Under the pieces are notes generated by a model, which was given only the letters and a program-made list of their open reading frames with translations, did not search any database and was not told where the DNA came from. From assembly GCA_910589415.1 (NCBI GenBank), contig OU342630.1, positions 83,386,186-83,450,185 of the forward strand: a stretch of 64,000 bases of DNA, in the 5' to 3' direction. Position numbers and translations under genes: made by a program. This document shows, one piece after another, positions 48,782 through 60,588 of this stretch; the stretch's first letter is position 1, and every line of letters begins with the position of its first letter. This DNA comes from Malachius bipustulatus (lineage: Eukaryota > Arthropoda > Insecta > Coleoptera > Melyridae).

Positions 48782-49275
48782 CGGGGTGTCATCAGTTCAT
48801 TCGAGTTGGTCTCTATGGGCCAAACGATGGATTTTTTCTAATTTTTTTTTTTTTTTGCTAATTTAAGTACGGGATCACAATGACCATATTTTAAAATAAT
48901 TTTGGACTATACTGTCGCATATGAGAGTAGCATATCAAAGTAATGTTTTTTTTTTTTTAATGGAATGCTCTTCGGTTATTGTATTTTTAGATTGTCTGAG
49001 AAGAAAAAGTAGGTTTTTACAGTTGGTGATCAAATTGAGAAGTTTGTGAGTTATAACAAGTGAAAATTGTATTTTTTGAGTTCAAGGCCCTGTATGTACT
49101 ACGAATACGGCTCAAGATCGAGGAACAAGGCTTACCTATATACATGTCTCTATTTTAACTTCTTATATACATAACTTATTGCATGGTACAGAAACATTTG
49201 TACTACCTTTGTTTTTTTTTTTTTAGTGAATGACGCGTTGAGAAATCTCAGATTCTTTCAGATTTCTTATCACCC
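48782..49275. mobile_element. Decayed relative of element H
   Basis: Begins CGGGGTGTCATCAG and ends ATCACCCTGCG. Its interior resembles the arm of element H (GAGTTATAA.A.GTGAAAAT, ACGGCTCAAGATCGAG, ATGTCTCTATTTTAAC), but the second arm is not preserved. Confidence 0.5.
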
Positions 49276-49608
49276 TGCGTAAAAATCGCATCTCACATGA
49301 GATGCGAAAAGGCACATGCACTGCAGGGGAATCCCTATGGCGCTCTGGGAGCGGTGCATGAGATATCGATTCACGTTCACTTTGATTGGTGTCATGTTGT
49401 ATTCCTCAGGAAACACTTCGCTTGGAATGCTATTCCAAAATTAGCCTTGTGTGTAACATTGGTAGTAGAAGCCTTCAGGGACCTGATTCATATTACTGTT
49501 TTAGGGAGGTTTCATCTTGTTGGTGAGGGATGTTATTGGAGAGTTGAACCCACCATGTTAATGTCGCTAACTCACTCGGGATTACTGTTGATGTTATTAA
49601 TAAGAGTG

Positions 49609-49810
49609 TGAAAAACGTAATTATTTCACTTCTCGCCAGACTTTTAAACCTCAATCAAGGAAGGTGTGTTTTTCCTTCTGTATTGAAGTATTGAAGCGAG
49701 CTCTAGTTGTTCCTTTGTTTAAAAGGTGTTCGAAAGCTGACCCCAATAATTTCAGACCGATTTCCTCTTTACCTGTATTTTCGAAAATATTTGAGAAAAT
49801 CAATTCAAAA
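49609..49810 (+). pseudogene. LINE reverse-transcriptase fragment
   Basis: Frames read ARLLNLNQG and, after a frame change, VLKRALVVPLFKRCSKADPN followed by NFRPISSLPVFSKIFEK. This is the conserved N-terminal block of LINE reverse transcriptases. It differs from the LINE at 25690, so a second LINE family is present. It breaks off at an inverted repeat from about 49810. Confidence 0.75.
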
Positions 49811-50325
49811 ACAATTGCATTTTCATTTGGTTCATCCGTTCTAGAGAAAACTTCAGGAAAACTTAATGGTTTTTCCTAGTTTTTCAAGGTGGCTTTGCTT
49901 TTGACAGATAATGCTAAGAATTATTAATTGTCAATAACTGATTGTTCAAAAGTAATTCCATTCATCATTAAAACATTAGCAGCCAGTATTTTAAAAGCTC
50001 ATTAAGTTAACGGGCAGATTTCTGGGGCCGTTTCTAGAAAATGTATCGACTGTAGGTGGAAAATATAGCAATTTAGTGATTCTTGGCATAAAAGGGATTA
50101 CAAAAATGTTAATAAAAGTTATTGGACGTCGATATTAGCTTTAAAAATGGTATATGAAATATGCCCGTTAGCTTAACGAGCCTTTATAATACTGGCTCTA
50201 AGTGGCAAAGTACCTATTACTTTTTAAAGAAAAAACTTGTTTTTCTTTAAAACTACGAAAAACCGTTAAGTTTTTCCTGATTTTCTCGAAAACGGATGAA
50301 CCAAATGAAATTACAATTATAGCAT
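49811..50325. repeat. Inverted repeat enclosing a MITE
   Basis: TTTCATTTGGTTCATCCGTT with the TTAATGGTTTTTCCTAG block (about 49815-49880) returns in reverse complement at about 50255-50325. The arms differ by several changes. A small MITE (49982-50197) lies between them. Confidence 0.65.
49982..50197. mobile_element. Small MITE with CCAGTATTWTAAA ends, copy 2
   Basis: Same family as 29744-29920, with about 40 bp more in the middle. Ends AGCCAGTATT and AATACTGGCT are inverted. Confidence 0.8.
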
Positions 50326-52961
50326 AAGAGCAGCTTTTTTTCCTTAAGAATTTTTACATTGACATTTTACTGTAAAATAATTAGGGGAGCCAATATTTAC
50401 AATAGTTTATTTTAACATGGGAATTCGCAATGTCCGGAAATTCAAGAGACACGGTGTAGATATGTATGTATACCAGAATGCATCTCCGATCACTGTGCGA
50501 CACTTCAGAAATGTAGTGTGGGCTTTTTCGGTTTTACTATCAATGTGCTTATTCCAGCTTAGATTCTAGCATGGTCTAAGATATATAAGGTAAGTGAACG
50601 AAATATATTATATTTTAACAGTAAGCGCGGGATGAAAACCTCAACCACGGTGTATGAGAGAGTCTTGCCAGCTGGGCTCTGATCTCTTGCTCTTAGATGT
50701 GCAAATTGCCACTATCAGAATGTCACGCTACTCTTTTTTTTTCTGAATAAGTGATAAGCAAAAATTGATAGAAAGTGTATTGTGCCTAATTGTAGAAGTT
50801 GATGCGATGAAACTACTACGGGTATTTCATCGATTGGTCTACCAAATCATTTATACTAACGCTTGCCCCAGTAAAGGGCTCCACAGAACAAAATTTTGCG
50901 AGCGAGAGCAAGAACACAAGTGGGTCAAACAGAGGTATGACGTTATCCGCTCGCACTAAGTGATCTCGCCCCAACACCTTATTTATCTTACACCGTGGCT
51001 TCCAGTCATCGATCATTTCAAGGTATTTTACCTTCTCCGTAAACTGTAGCTGCTTACTAGTTTACGTATTAGGTACCTGTTAGTATGGAGATTAACACTA
51101 TATCAATGAAACGATGAACAGGGAAGGTGCTAAACTAGTAAGTCGTCGAGGTAAAGTAGAACAACGGAGAAAACTTAAATTCACGGATAACAGAGTTAGT
51201 GTAAGTATAATACATAAGGGCCACTGATGGGGAACGAGAAACGAGATATAAGTCTTTTCCAATCTCACCGATCGAAAGTTCTGCAAGTATGAATTTTTAA
51301 TCCCAACGAATAAAAAAGTTGGAAATTAAAGACAAGAGGTTTTAAACACAATATGAGAAAATAGAACAAGGGCTGCAATTATTTGGGACCACTCGGTACC
51401 ACTCAGAGAACTATAAGCAAGAAATAGCGTTAAACCTTCGCAAATAAACGGAATTTATAGTTCATTATCTTATGAGGGTTTATGACCGACTAAAAATGCA
51501 GTTAGAATTCCTCTAAGTTGTTGTGCATGGCATGTTTTTTAGGTGATCATTTTGTATGGGATTTTTTGGAAATTTCTTGAGTTGGTTCGCGCAATCAGGA
51601 TTCACAATGCTGGTTTTACTTATTTTATTCTGTTTTGGAGTTTATTCCGTTAAACTTATTGTTTTAAAATAATGTATTTTGTGTCTGCTTTTCATCTTTT
51701 TGTTGGAATATTCGATTGTTCCGGCGCTGTTAATAATTTGATTTCCCGCCCATTTCTTTTGAAGAAATAATATGTACCTACCCGGGATTAGCACATTAAA
51801 ATACAATAATTTTCAATGGCCCCAATATTAGGGACTACATTATAATTACTTCCTTATTTAGGAGTTTAGGACAATACCAATACTTTCTAGATCAGTGGAT
51901 ATCTATAAGGTATTCTGAAAAATAAATATATACATACATAATTTTTTAGGCATCTAAAAATAAACCACAGGTAGGTACCTACCTGTTATGATATGGTAAT
52001 AAAGGTACCTAAGGTACATAAATGCTCGTGCTTGTAGTTTATTTTCCGCAGACTGATTTTTCGGAAATTTAAACGACATAAAATTCGGGCTGTATTGACT
52101 GTACTCGTGTAATAGAGGTTTCGCAAACATAAAGAGATATTACACTTGTAAAAACTGTTAATTCTTTGTATTTTTGCAACATGCGAAAGATCAAAAACCG
52201 CAAGTCAATATTAGTCTTCTAATATTGACTAACCACCGACACCAGAGTAAAGTTATTAATCTTAAGGTGTCAGTATCTTCTCAGAAAATTGCAAAATTAT
52301 GTGATATAAAAACAGAATTTCATGAGTCACTGTTATAATCACGAAATGTTTGGAAAAAAGTAAACAGAGGCCTTTAACGAATCTTTTTATTACAGTAGAC
52401 ATTCTAGGAACTCTCACTGAGTGAGGAAGTGCTTGTTTTCCAGTTAATACTTATTTTTGTTATTATCATAATTCAAGAATATTTTTCCTCGTACGAGAAA
52501 ACGCCAACCGGATCGAATAATCTTCACATCTACCTCAGAAATAATAAATAATTAATATTAACTTATTACAATAAACCTATTAGCGACAATGATTAATTAT
52601 TCATATCCAGCAATAAAGTCGTAGTAGCTCTAACAGATACGCTACAAAGAATCAAATACCGAATGGAAAAAAACCAGCAGTCCTTGAAACTGGAGAGATG
52701 ATGATCCACAAATTCCGACAGAGTTCACGAAATGCATTTACCTAATAATAGGATCTGGATAGATCCTGTAAAGGACGATGTGGGAGGAGGATAATCTAAT
52801 CTAGTAAAACGTTACAGTTTCGTTGACAAGTACTTACACCGCGAACTGTCCATCATCCTATTCCTGAAAGCAGTGCTTAAGTCATTACAGTTGAGCAGTG
52901 GTAGGGGTCGCGAATTTGACGCCGATTGAGTGTTGTTTAAAGTCGCCTAGTGCAGGTGTGT
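50326..52961. other. 2.6-kb intergenic stretch
   Basis: No supported gene. GC content rises in 52850-52960 just ahead of a candidate exon, as might be expected for a 5' UTR or promoter. A TCATTACAGT at about 52884 could be an initiator. Confidence 0.35.
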
Positions 52962-53035
52962 ATGGTGTCAGTCAGAGACTTAGTGTTGTGTGAATGGCTT
53001 GAGGAGCAGTACCGGATTGTACAACTGAGCAACAG
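52962..53035 (+). CDS. Candidate first coding exon of an unidentified gene
   Basis: An ATG opens a frame of 24 codons plus two bases, MVSVRDLVLCEWLEEQYRIV followed by QLSN, which ends exactly at a strong donor (CAG|GTAAGTG). An in-frame stop lies 24 bases upstream of the ATG. Local GC content is higher than the flanks. No matching next exon could be recognised before the Bel/Pao element, so the rest would lie beyond a long intron or outside the window. I do not recognise the peptide. It could also be a chance frame in a non-coding 5' exon. Confidence 0.3.
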
Positions 53036-56000
53036 GTAAGTGTGTTTGTAAATAATGGCATGTGCTCTAGCCGGCCTGGCTGGCCGTTTACTTGCGGGAA
53101 CTCCCCTGATGTAGATAAATAATTTTTATTGATCATCTCGGACCTCATCGTCAAGTACCTAATGGTTATAGGTAATTTTTTTTCTAATTGGGTGAGTTTT
53201 TATCGATAATATAATCAAAAAATTGGGATCATTTATCGAACTATCTGATGAGAAGTGTTCTTAGAGTCAAAGGACTCAATAAAAAATTTATAGACGGACA
53301 AGTTTTTTGGAGGGAAATAAATAATGATCTTGTTTCTAACAACGTTAGGTAAATTAGATTCTTTTGTAACTAAATAAATATAATATTTGATAAGCAATAA
53401 GATTTTCCAGAAGTTTTAGGGAGTATTGAGAATTATTTTTTCGTTAAAAATTCCTGGTTCTTAAGGATTAAATCAATAATCTTTAGAAAATACGCTGCTG
53501 TTCTATATTAGGAATGTTGTTTTAGTTAGTGATATTAATTTTGCGCAATCACGGAAGATCGATATTTTAGTCTAATTACAATCCTACATGTCGAGGACCA
53601 TTAATTAGTACAGACCATATGCACAAATATCTGCATTATGTTATGTAGGTACTAGCTTTATTAATATTTTTAGTAAACCTTCATTTTTATCAAATAACTC
53701 TTTCTGACAAGATATGATACAATTTATGATTCACTTCTAATTTATAATAGACCAAAATTAACAATTGCTCTAATTATTATAATAGGTACCAAATATGAGA
53801 GGATCAAAAGGTTAATTAGTGATGATCACTTTCTGAAAATTAGTCATAAATTTCTAAAATGTTCGTGTGGCGATTCGTTACGACGATATAGATCGAAAGT
53901 TGTAAAAATTATCAACTGTTGGCCCTGGTATTTCTCAACATATCTATATACCAGTTTGCAAAAAGTGCTTGACACGCAGAAACAACCTTCACAATAGAAT
54001 GTTACTTTTCAGTGGTCATTTATTACCTACCGAATAATCCTTTAACACACTGAGATTAATTTTTCTTGTTCTGTGATAAGTTAGCTTTGATTCATTCTAT
54101 TCAAATAAACGACAATGCTTGTGGTTCAAGGATAGCAATCCTTGTTGAAATTTTTCTGTATTATAATTATTGTATTATTGTTTTTACAGACATTCCCATT
54201 TTTTTAGAAACCATGTACTCTTACTTTAATTAATCACATTCTTCATATTACGGATTATCTTAGGTACATAACGTAGCACTCATATAATATACGGTGATGA
54301 TGACACTTTTGATAACAGCTCACCTTTGCTTCAAGTATATGCTCTTAATTTTTTTTCAAATAAGTGAATGTTTAATAAATGAACAACAATAATAATGGCA
54401 ATTCAAATATTTTATTGACCTAATTCGGTAGAGATCTAGCCGCATTATTAACAATTAGATTAGTTAAATAATAAATAATCTCATCAAAGTGTCGATATAC
54501 AAATTCAGACTTCTTCTATTTATTTACCTACTTTACCTACTATAAATAAAGCATTAACAATGCATTTTTTAATCTACTTGATGAATGGATTAAAACACCA
54601 TTGCAAACACTCAAGCGGTGTAAAAACTTGACACAAATGAAGATGGATAAGTAGTCCTGATAACCACTTCCTTCTAACTTTGTTATCAAATTTAGGACGG
54701 CTCATGTGCCCTACGTTATTTAGATTAATTTCTGCTTGGTGCATTGCTTGGTGTATACAGGACCAATGATCCAATCATGGAGTGCCTAAATAGCTTCATC
54801 TGTTCTATTGATAAGAAGTACCTACTTAATTGTTATTTTGAATGTTATTTTACAATCAATCTGGACCACAAGAAAGGAATTTTATAATTTTTTTTCATAT
54901 TAAAAATTACAGTAATGAAAGGCTGCTCTGACATCTGAGTTGTTGAGCGCTAAAAATTGTTTGTTCTTCATACAAGTTAGATGAAATGTATCTTGCTGGT
55001 TTCACAATGAACATTTCCTCTACTCTCAGGCTACTGGGCAAATAGTCCACACTGTCATCAGGAAAGAATCAGGCACAGTTTAAATATGTGATTATGGGAT
55101 GTTAGCTTCTTAACAATGAGTTATCGGGAAGAATTTTTCAGAATTTAAATGTGGAGACATCAGTAATCAGCAGCATAGACCAATTAGTCGTATATATTTC
55201 TAAGAACTGAGACCTTTAAAAATATCTTAAGGATAATTTTATGGGGTTGTCTTATGTACAGAGCAGCCAACATAACAACTGAACTGAGAAAGAAATCATT
55301 AGAATGCCAGTGGAAACGTTTAGCAATTATTGGCCAGTTTAGTCAATTTAGAAATCGTTATTTCTCGTGGCCCAGCATGTCTGCTTCGTTCGTTAAGTAA
55401 TTATAGACAATTTTTCTAAATCTGTATCAATCCAAATACTCAACGTGCGCAATAATAGCTTTTTTCCGCTTACTAGAACAACAACGAGTGATTTTTTTTA
55501 TGATTTTTATCCACGTAAAGCAATGGCAACGTTATTTATAAAAAAAATTTAAAGTTATCTGATCTTACACCGTAAATTTGACCAAATTAAGTAATCTCAA
55601 TAAAATTTTTTTCAATATTTCTTAATATTTTATTGGCCGAAGCTGTAAATTATTAACAATAGGTACCTAATAGATAAAACTTAGGTGGGTACTTAATCAA
55701 GGGGGAGTATAAGGTTTTTATACAATTAATCATTAAAAAAAATGTTTTCAATATTAAGCAGAAAAATGTTACTTTAATGTTGCTTAAAAGTTGAATTATC
55801 TAAAAAGAAATAACATAAAAAATTCTGAAGCGATAAGGATAGAGGAAAAATATTTAGTTTAACAAAAAAAAAAAGCAATTTCCATAGCACTAACGCTCAA
55901 AATCAACAATATTTTTTTGCAAGCCCAAGTCGTGAAGATTAATACAAAATTTTATGGATTTTATTTTTTTTTTGAGAATATTATTCTCTTAAAAATTATT

Positions 56001-57354
56001 TACAAGGTGCTTCAAAAGATGTGTCGGAAAATAAAAGACGCGTGACTCTTTGGCTCGTTCTAAGAAAAAAAGTTCCTAATAGTCTGCAAACAAGTTTTCG
56101 CTATACAAGGTGTAAAGAATTTTTTTTTTCTTTTTACTTTTTTGACGATATTTCAGGAACTATTGGGATAAAAAATTCAGCTTTTTAATGTATCTCATAA
56201 TTAATATTATCTACTATTTGAGCGGTATTTTAATTTTGTTCACAGTGCAATAATTATGAAAAAAAATTAATATTGTTTTTGTCCACAACCAAACATGTTG
56301 ATACTTTTATGTTTTCAATATAGACGAAGTGTAGTGTTCCTAGAAAATAATTCACGTTAGAGCTGTAAACTAGGAGCACTTTTTTATGTAGAAAATCTGC
56401 TTTCAAAATGCCAATAGTCCAGCCGTCGTAGAAATTAAGGACAAAAAATATCACTCAATCCCAAACTCTCCGCCATTGCCATATGAAAAATTGTACGAAA
56501 AATTGTACATAAATTTTTTTTTAGGGCCATCTACCACATATTTTCCCTGCATTCTGAGTTTCAGTGCCACTAAGTCATATCGATGTCTATTTCTTATTAT
56601 GTGTCCCAATTTAGTAATTTGGGACCAATTATTCCAATTTAGGAGTTCTATCTACATATACATTGCACTTTTCACCCATCCCACCCAAGACATCATTGTT
56701 GTTGATGACACGATCAAATCACGATTTAACTCCATCATACAGCAACGAAGTGAAGAAATTTTTGTTACTTATGGTAAACATTCGCATTGCTTAATTGCAT
56801 TTAAATTTAAATTTCTTAACGCTTAATAAGCCATACTACTGTCTTTCGAGACGAGCGAAATCAGAGTCTAGTAGGTATATTAATTCTATAGTGCGTTCTC
56901 GGTTAATATGAGAAACTGATGAGCTGAAAATGCATCGAAACATCGATGCCTCTGTCTTTACCGTATTGTTTTAAGATGCTTGGATTAGATTTTTCGAGAA
57001 CGTTAGCTAGGCTGAATTGGGGCTTTTGAATTACTTCCTAGATCCCCGCACTTTACGCCTTTTTATTATTATCTATAATTATTACTTTAAAATAACTTAA
57101 AAAACAAAATGTGTCGCTTCATTGCCGATTTTTCATGTTCTAGGTAAATGTCGAATCCATTGTTTACCTTTGTCAACTTAACAAAAATTCGTTAAAGGCG
57201 AAATTTCACAAATTGTTTTGTAAAAGCTACGAGTATTTTTAAGTCCCCAATGCGCAGGTCGACCGATTTTCACCGGGCTGTACGAGAAACGACGATTCTC
57301 GAGTTACCCAGTGATTATAATATCATTAGTAACATCACATGTGTCTGTCCATTT
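53036..57354. other. 4.3-kb stretch without a supported gene
   Basis: AT-rich; if the exon at 52962 is real this is intron. Around 56000-56120 and 56460-56560 there are decayed MITE-like segments (for example CTATACAAGGTGTAAAG at about 56101). No coding region recognised. Confidence 0.4.
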
Positions 57355-57449
57355 ATTTCTAAACGAAACTGAGTTGCTTAAGGAAACATCACGACTCCGC
57401 AGGACGAGTGTGTTGTTTTTCTTTAACCAACTCAGTTGAGTTTAGAAAT
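57355..57449. repeat. Imperfect hairpin of 95 bp
   Basis: ATTTCTAAACGAAACTGAGT pairs with the complement of ACTCAGTTGAGTTTAGAAAT, and the pairing continues through the AAGGAAACA and TGTTTTTCTTT blocks to a loop at about 57400. It is probably a very small MITE; no function visible. Confidence 0.7.
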
Positions 57450-58017
57450 AGAAGACATACTTATAAGATAAAGTCAATCACGAGTGGTATTTTCTTAGAC
57501 TATTTCACGAATTAAGTGAAAGGTCGAAAAATTTAAATTCATTTTGACGTACAGCTGCAATTATTTATTAATTACTTATTTATTAATTTATTTACAATAA
57601 TATAAATATTTAATTATAAGCGATTATAATAATTGTTAAGCGATACGTATCCATGGTTTCGACCTTCCACGTTGAGTACCACGCTGATAGCCAAGCAGAA
57701 TTATTGGAAGACAGCGTGGTGTTTTCGTAAAAACACCACGATGTCTCTGGTTTCTCTGATTGGTCAGATTACTTAAAAATCATAAGATGAGTGGAATAGT
57801 TAGCGTAATTTATGAACGATAGTTTACATCGTGAGAAAACAGAAGTCAATTATTTATGAACGATTGCGCCATAATTTCACTCCAATGTGACATAGAGCGT
57901 CCTTATTAATGAACGCACTGCTGTACTATTTTGATTTAATTTTGATGTGTTTTTATCACAGACTATCATACCTTAAAAGATCGCCGACTCAATGTAAATA
58001 TTTTGGATACAAACTTG

Positions 58018-58055
58018 AGCGCCCCCTGCCCGCGAGGTGCCCTAACTAAAAAGCA
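58018..58055 (+). repeat. Short GC-rich repeat, copy 1
   Basis: GCGCCCCCTGCCC.CGAGGTG followed by CC.AACTAAA, matching 59485-59517 on the same strand. Confidence 0.55.
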
Positions 58056-59484
58056 TTTATGGCGGTGGTGGGGGTATAGCGGTTGGCGGGATATTTAAAT
58101 TTAAATTATATCTATGAGTTCTGGCTATTTGGAAGTCCACATAATAATTAATTAATACAATTTTCAATAATAACGTCAGCGCATATACGTTACTATTGAA
58201 AAGTGCATTAATATTATTTGTGCATGGTTAAATGAAAAGAACAGGTACGTTTATTATTAACTTTTATTAATTAGTTTTTATAATTAAAAAGGCAACCAAT
58301 TGTATAAGTTAAAAAGTATTATAAGTATCTCATAGGTATAAAAAAATATCTTGAAAGATTTTTAAAACTATGTAACAAATATTCCTGTTAACATACATCC
58401 AATTTTCAAATTTATTAGTTTTTATATCAAAATACCTATAATACCTCAAAAAAATAGTATAATTTTTTATCACCTCCAAACAGATGAAAACATGGGGCAT
58501 AGCTGATGAAGTAGGTATATAATCCGTTGAAATTTGAAAAATTTAACTTTAAGGCTACAATAATAATATTTACTAAGTTCCCATTTACGTAAACTTCATA
58601 AACTTAAGAAAATTGGTGCCGAATTAATAAGCTGAAATGATCAATCATAAATCGACTAAGCTGAAAATACAATATTCACTACCCGTATTACTTTGAACTT
58701 TGAAGTAGTTACAATTCGTTTTTTTTTGCGTTTAATGAAACATAAAAACTCCGGCAGCTACCGTATTTCTTCTTGAAGTCCACCAGTTTGTTTAGTTTAA
58801 TTTAATTAGTAGCAGAATAGGAATTAATTATTAAACGATTATATTTAATTTTCTTTATTAAGTATTCTTCAGCACGAGATACATGACAATGAATCTTGCA
58901 GGCATGATCCCGATTGTGTTAATGATATTCGTAATGCTTTACACTTTACAGTTAAAACTAAAATACAAATGACAGATGACAGTAATGACACATGCATTCG
59001 TGACATGACATTGTCAAACTTACATATCTATGTTGTCACGTTAGCCGTATACAACACAGTTCACCATAATAATATGGAAACTTTTCTGTCATTCAGTGAA
59101 CACGTTCATGTTCAGGGGACCCTTTCACTGCTAATGTGCAACCTGTGAAAGAAATTCTATATTCAAACAAACGTATAACATACCTAAATGATGAAGAATA
59201 ATTGATATGAGTACCACAAAGCACATTTCTAACTATTTACATCTTTTACTTACCAGATTTTACTGCTGCCTTTCAGTGATATTTTCTGGACTTAGGTATT
59301 TAAGCACTGCAAATCACCCAAATAACATGAAAATTGTAAAATAAATGGTGAAAACGACGCAAATTGAAATTTGTTTGTATTTATTTTATTAGTTGTCAAA
59401 TAGTTTCCAAGGAAAAGAAAGCGAAGTCCGATTGATCACGATGCCTAACGGGTAAGAACGAAATTCAAGTTCTCTTGACGGCAG

Positions 59485-59711
59485 CGCCCCCTGCCCCTGA
59501 GGTGCCGCAACTAAATTCAATGTTCAAGGTCATATATCTGAGTTGGAGGGCCCTGGTTTTTATTACATTTATAGCCTTGACCTCTAATAATTGAAAATTT
59601 TGAGGTCCTGTAACTCCTTAAATAATTAAAATCGGACATATGATTATATGAAGTTTTCTTTTTTAAACTAATTTGTCACAATTTGACGGTGAGCTAATAA
59701 ATCACCCTGTA
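59485..59711 (+). repeat. Short GC-rich repeat, copy 2, with MITE-like end
   Basis: Starts GCAGCGCCCCCTGCCCC (as at 58018) and ends AATCACCCTGTA. Possibly an element of the CAGGGTG class whose left part is lost. Apart from this and copy 1, 57450-59994 contains nothing I recognise. Confidence 0.45.
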
Positions 59712-59994
59712 TCAATTTTTAGTTATAGGAAGTGAAGTGTGTAAAAATGATAATTATGCAACATTGTAATTTATAATAGGAGCAAGTTATGGCAGTATTA
59801 ATTATTATTGCACATGATCGCAGTGTTCAAATTAGTTGCTAATTAAAATGCAAGTGATTGTTCTAGTTTTTGTTGCTTTGCTATATACCTGCTGTACGGT
59901 TTAGGTACACAAAGAACGAATAATGAACTGTATAAATTAATAGACACACATTAAATTAATCTTTTAATGCAAAACTAGTAATTTTACACAATGC

Positions 59995-60408
59995 TGTAGA
60001 ACAACCAATCAATTTAAAGGTAATTTCTAATTATGTAGACGATTATAATATGATTAAACGATTTAGTAAGATGAATAATTTGAATTAAGTCGGAGTAGGT
60101 ATGTAGGTATTTATTTAGTCTGACGAACGAACGATACGAAATAATACGAATATTAGAGACAGCAGGACTTCTGTCCTGGTCAACGAACAAAAAGCGAATC
60201 TTGCTTTGCACACCTGACGCAGGCAAGCAAGGGTTACATTTTTACTTTTTCCCTATTCCACGAAGACCACCTAAGAAGTGCATCTCCCGGATCGATATTT
60301 AACAGAAACTTCGACATTTCAGTTCTTCTTCATCCTAAACTGTGTCTACATACACATAGACAGTGTCTACACGATTTAACTAATTTAAAAGCAGCTCAAT
60401 CTGCAACA
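59995..60408 (-). repeat. Probable 3' LTR of the Bel/Pao element
   Basis: On the minus strand the segment starts TGTTGCAGATTGAGC directly after a polypurine tract and ends GGTTGTTCTACA, giving TG...CA ends. An AATAAA on this strand lies at about 60110. Length about 414 bp. The matching 5' LTR would be outside the window, so the borders are inferred. Confidence 0.6.
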
Positions 60409-60410
60409 TA

Positions 60411-60423
60411 TTCCCCCCCTTGG
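60411..60423 (-). promoter_or_regulatory. Polypurine tract of the Bel/Pao element
   Basis: The minus strand reads CCAAGGGGGGGAA, the plus-strand primer site expected just ahead of a 3' LTR. Confidence 0.7.
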
Positions 60424-60588
60424 AGTCTCTGACTTCAATAACACTAAATAAAATTTTTTTTTTTTTTCTCATACGAAAATTTTCAACATATAATTGCGGT
60501 TCTCTCTCGAACGAAATAATAATATTTTTTCCTATTTTAAAATCGTCGAACGAATAGACAAATAGTCTCGAAATTATTACTTGCATTG

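Noticed and set aside
49297..49611. 104-codon frame upstream of the LINE fragment
   Set aside because: Does not match LINE endonuclease or reverse-transcriptase motifs in this or neighbouring frames; likely chance.
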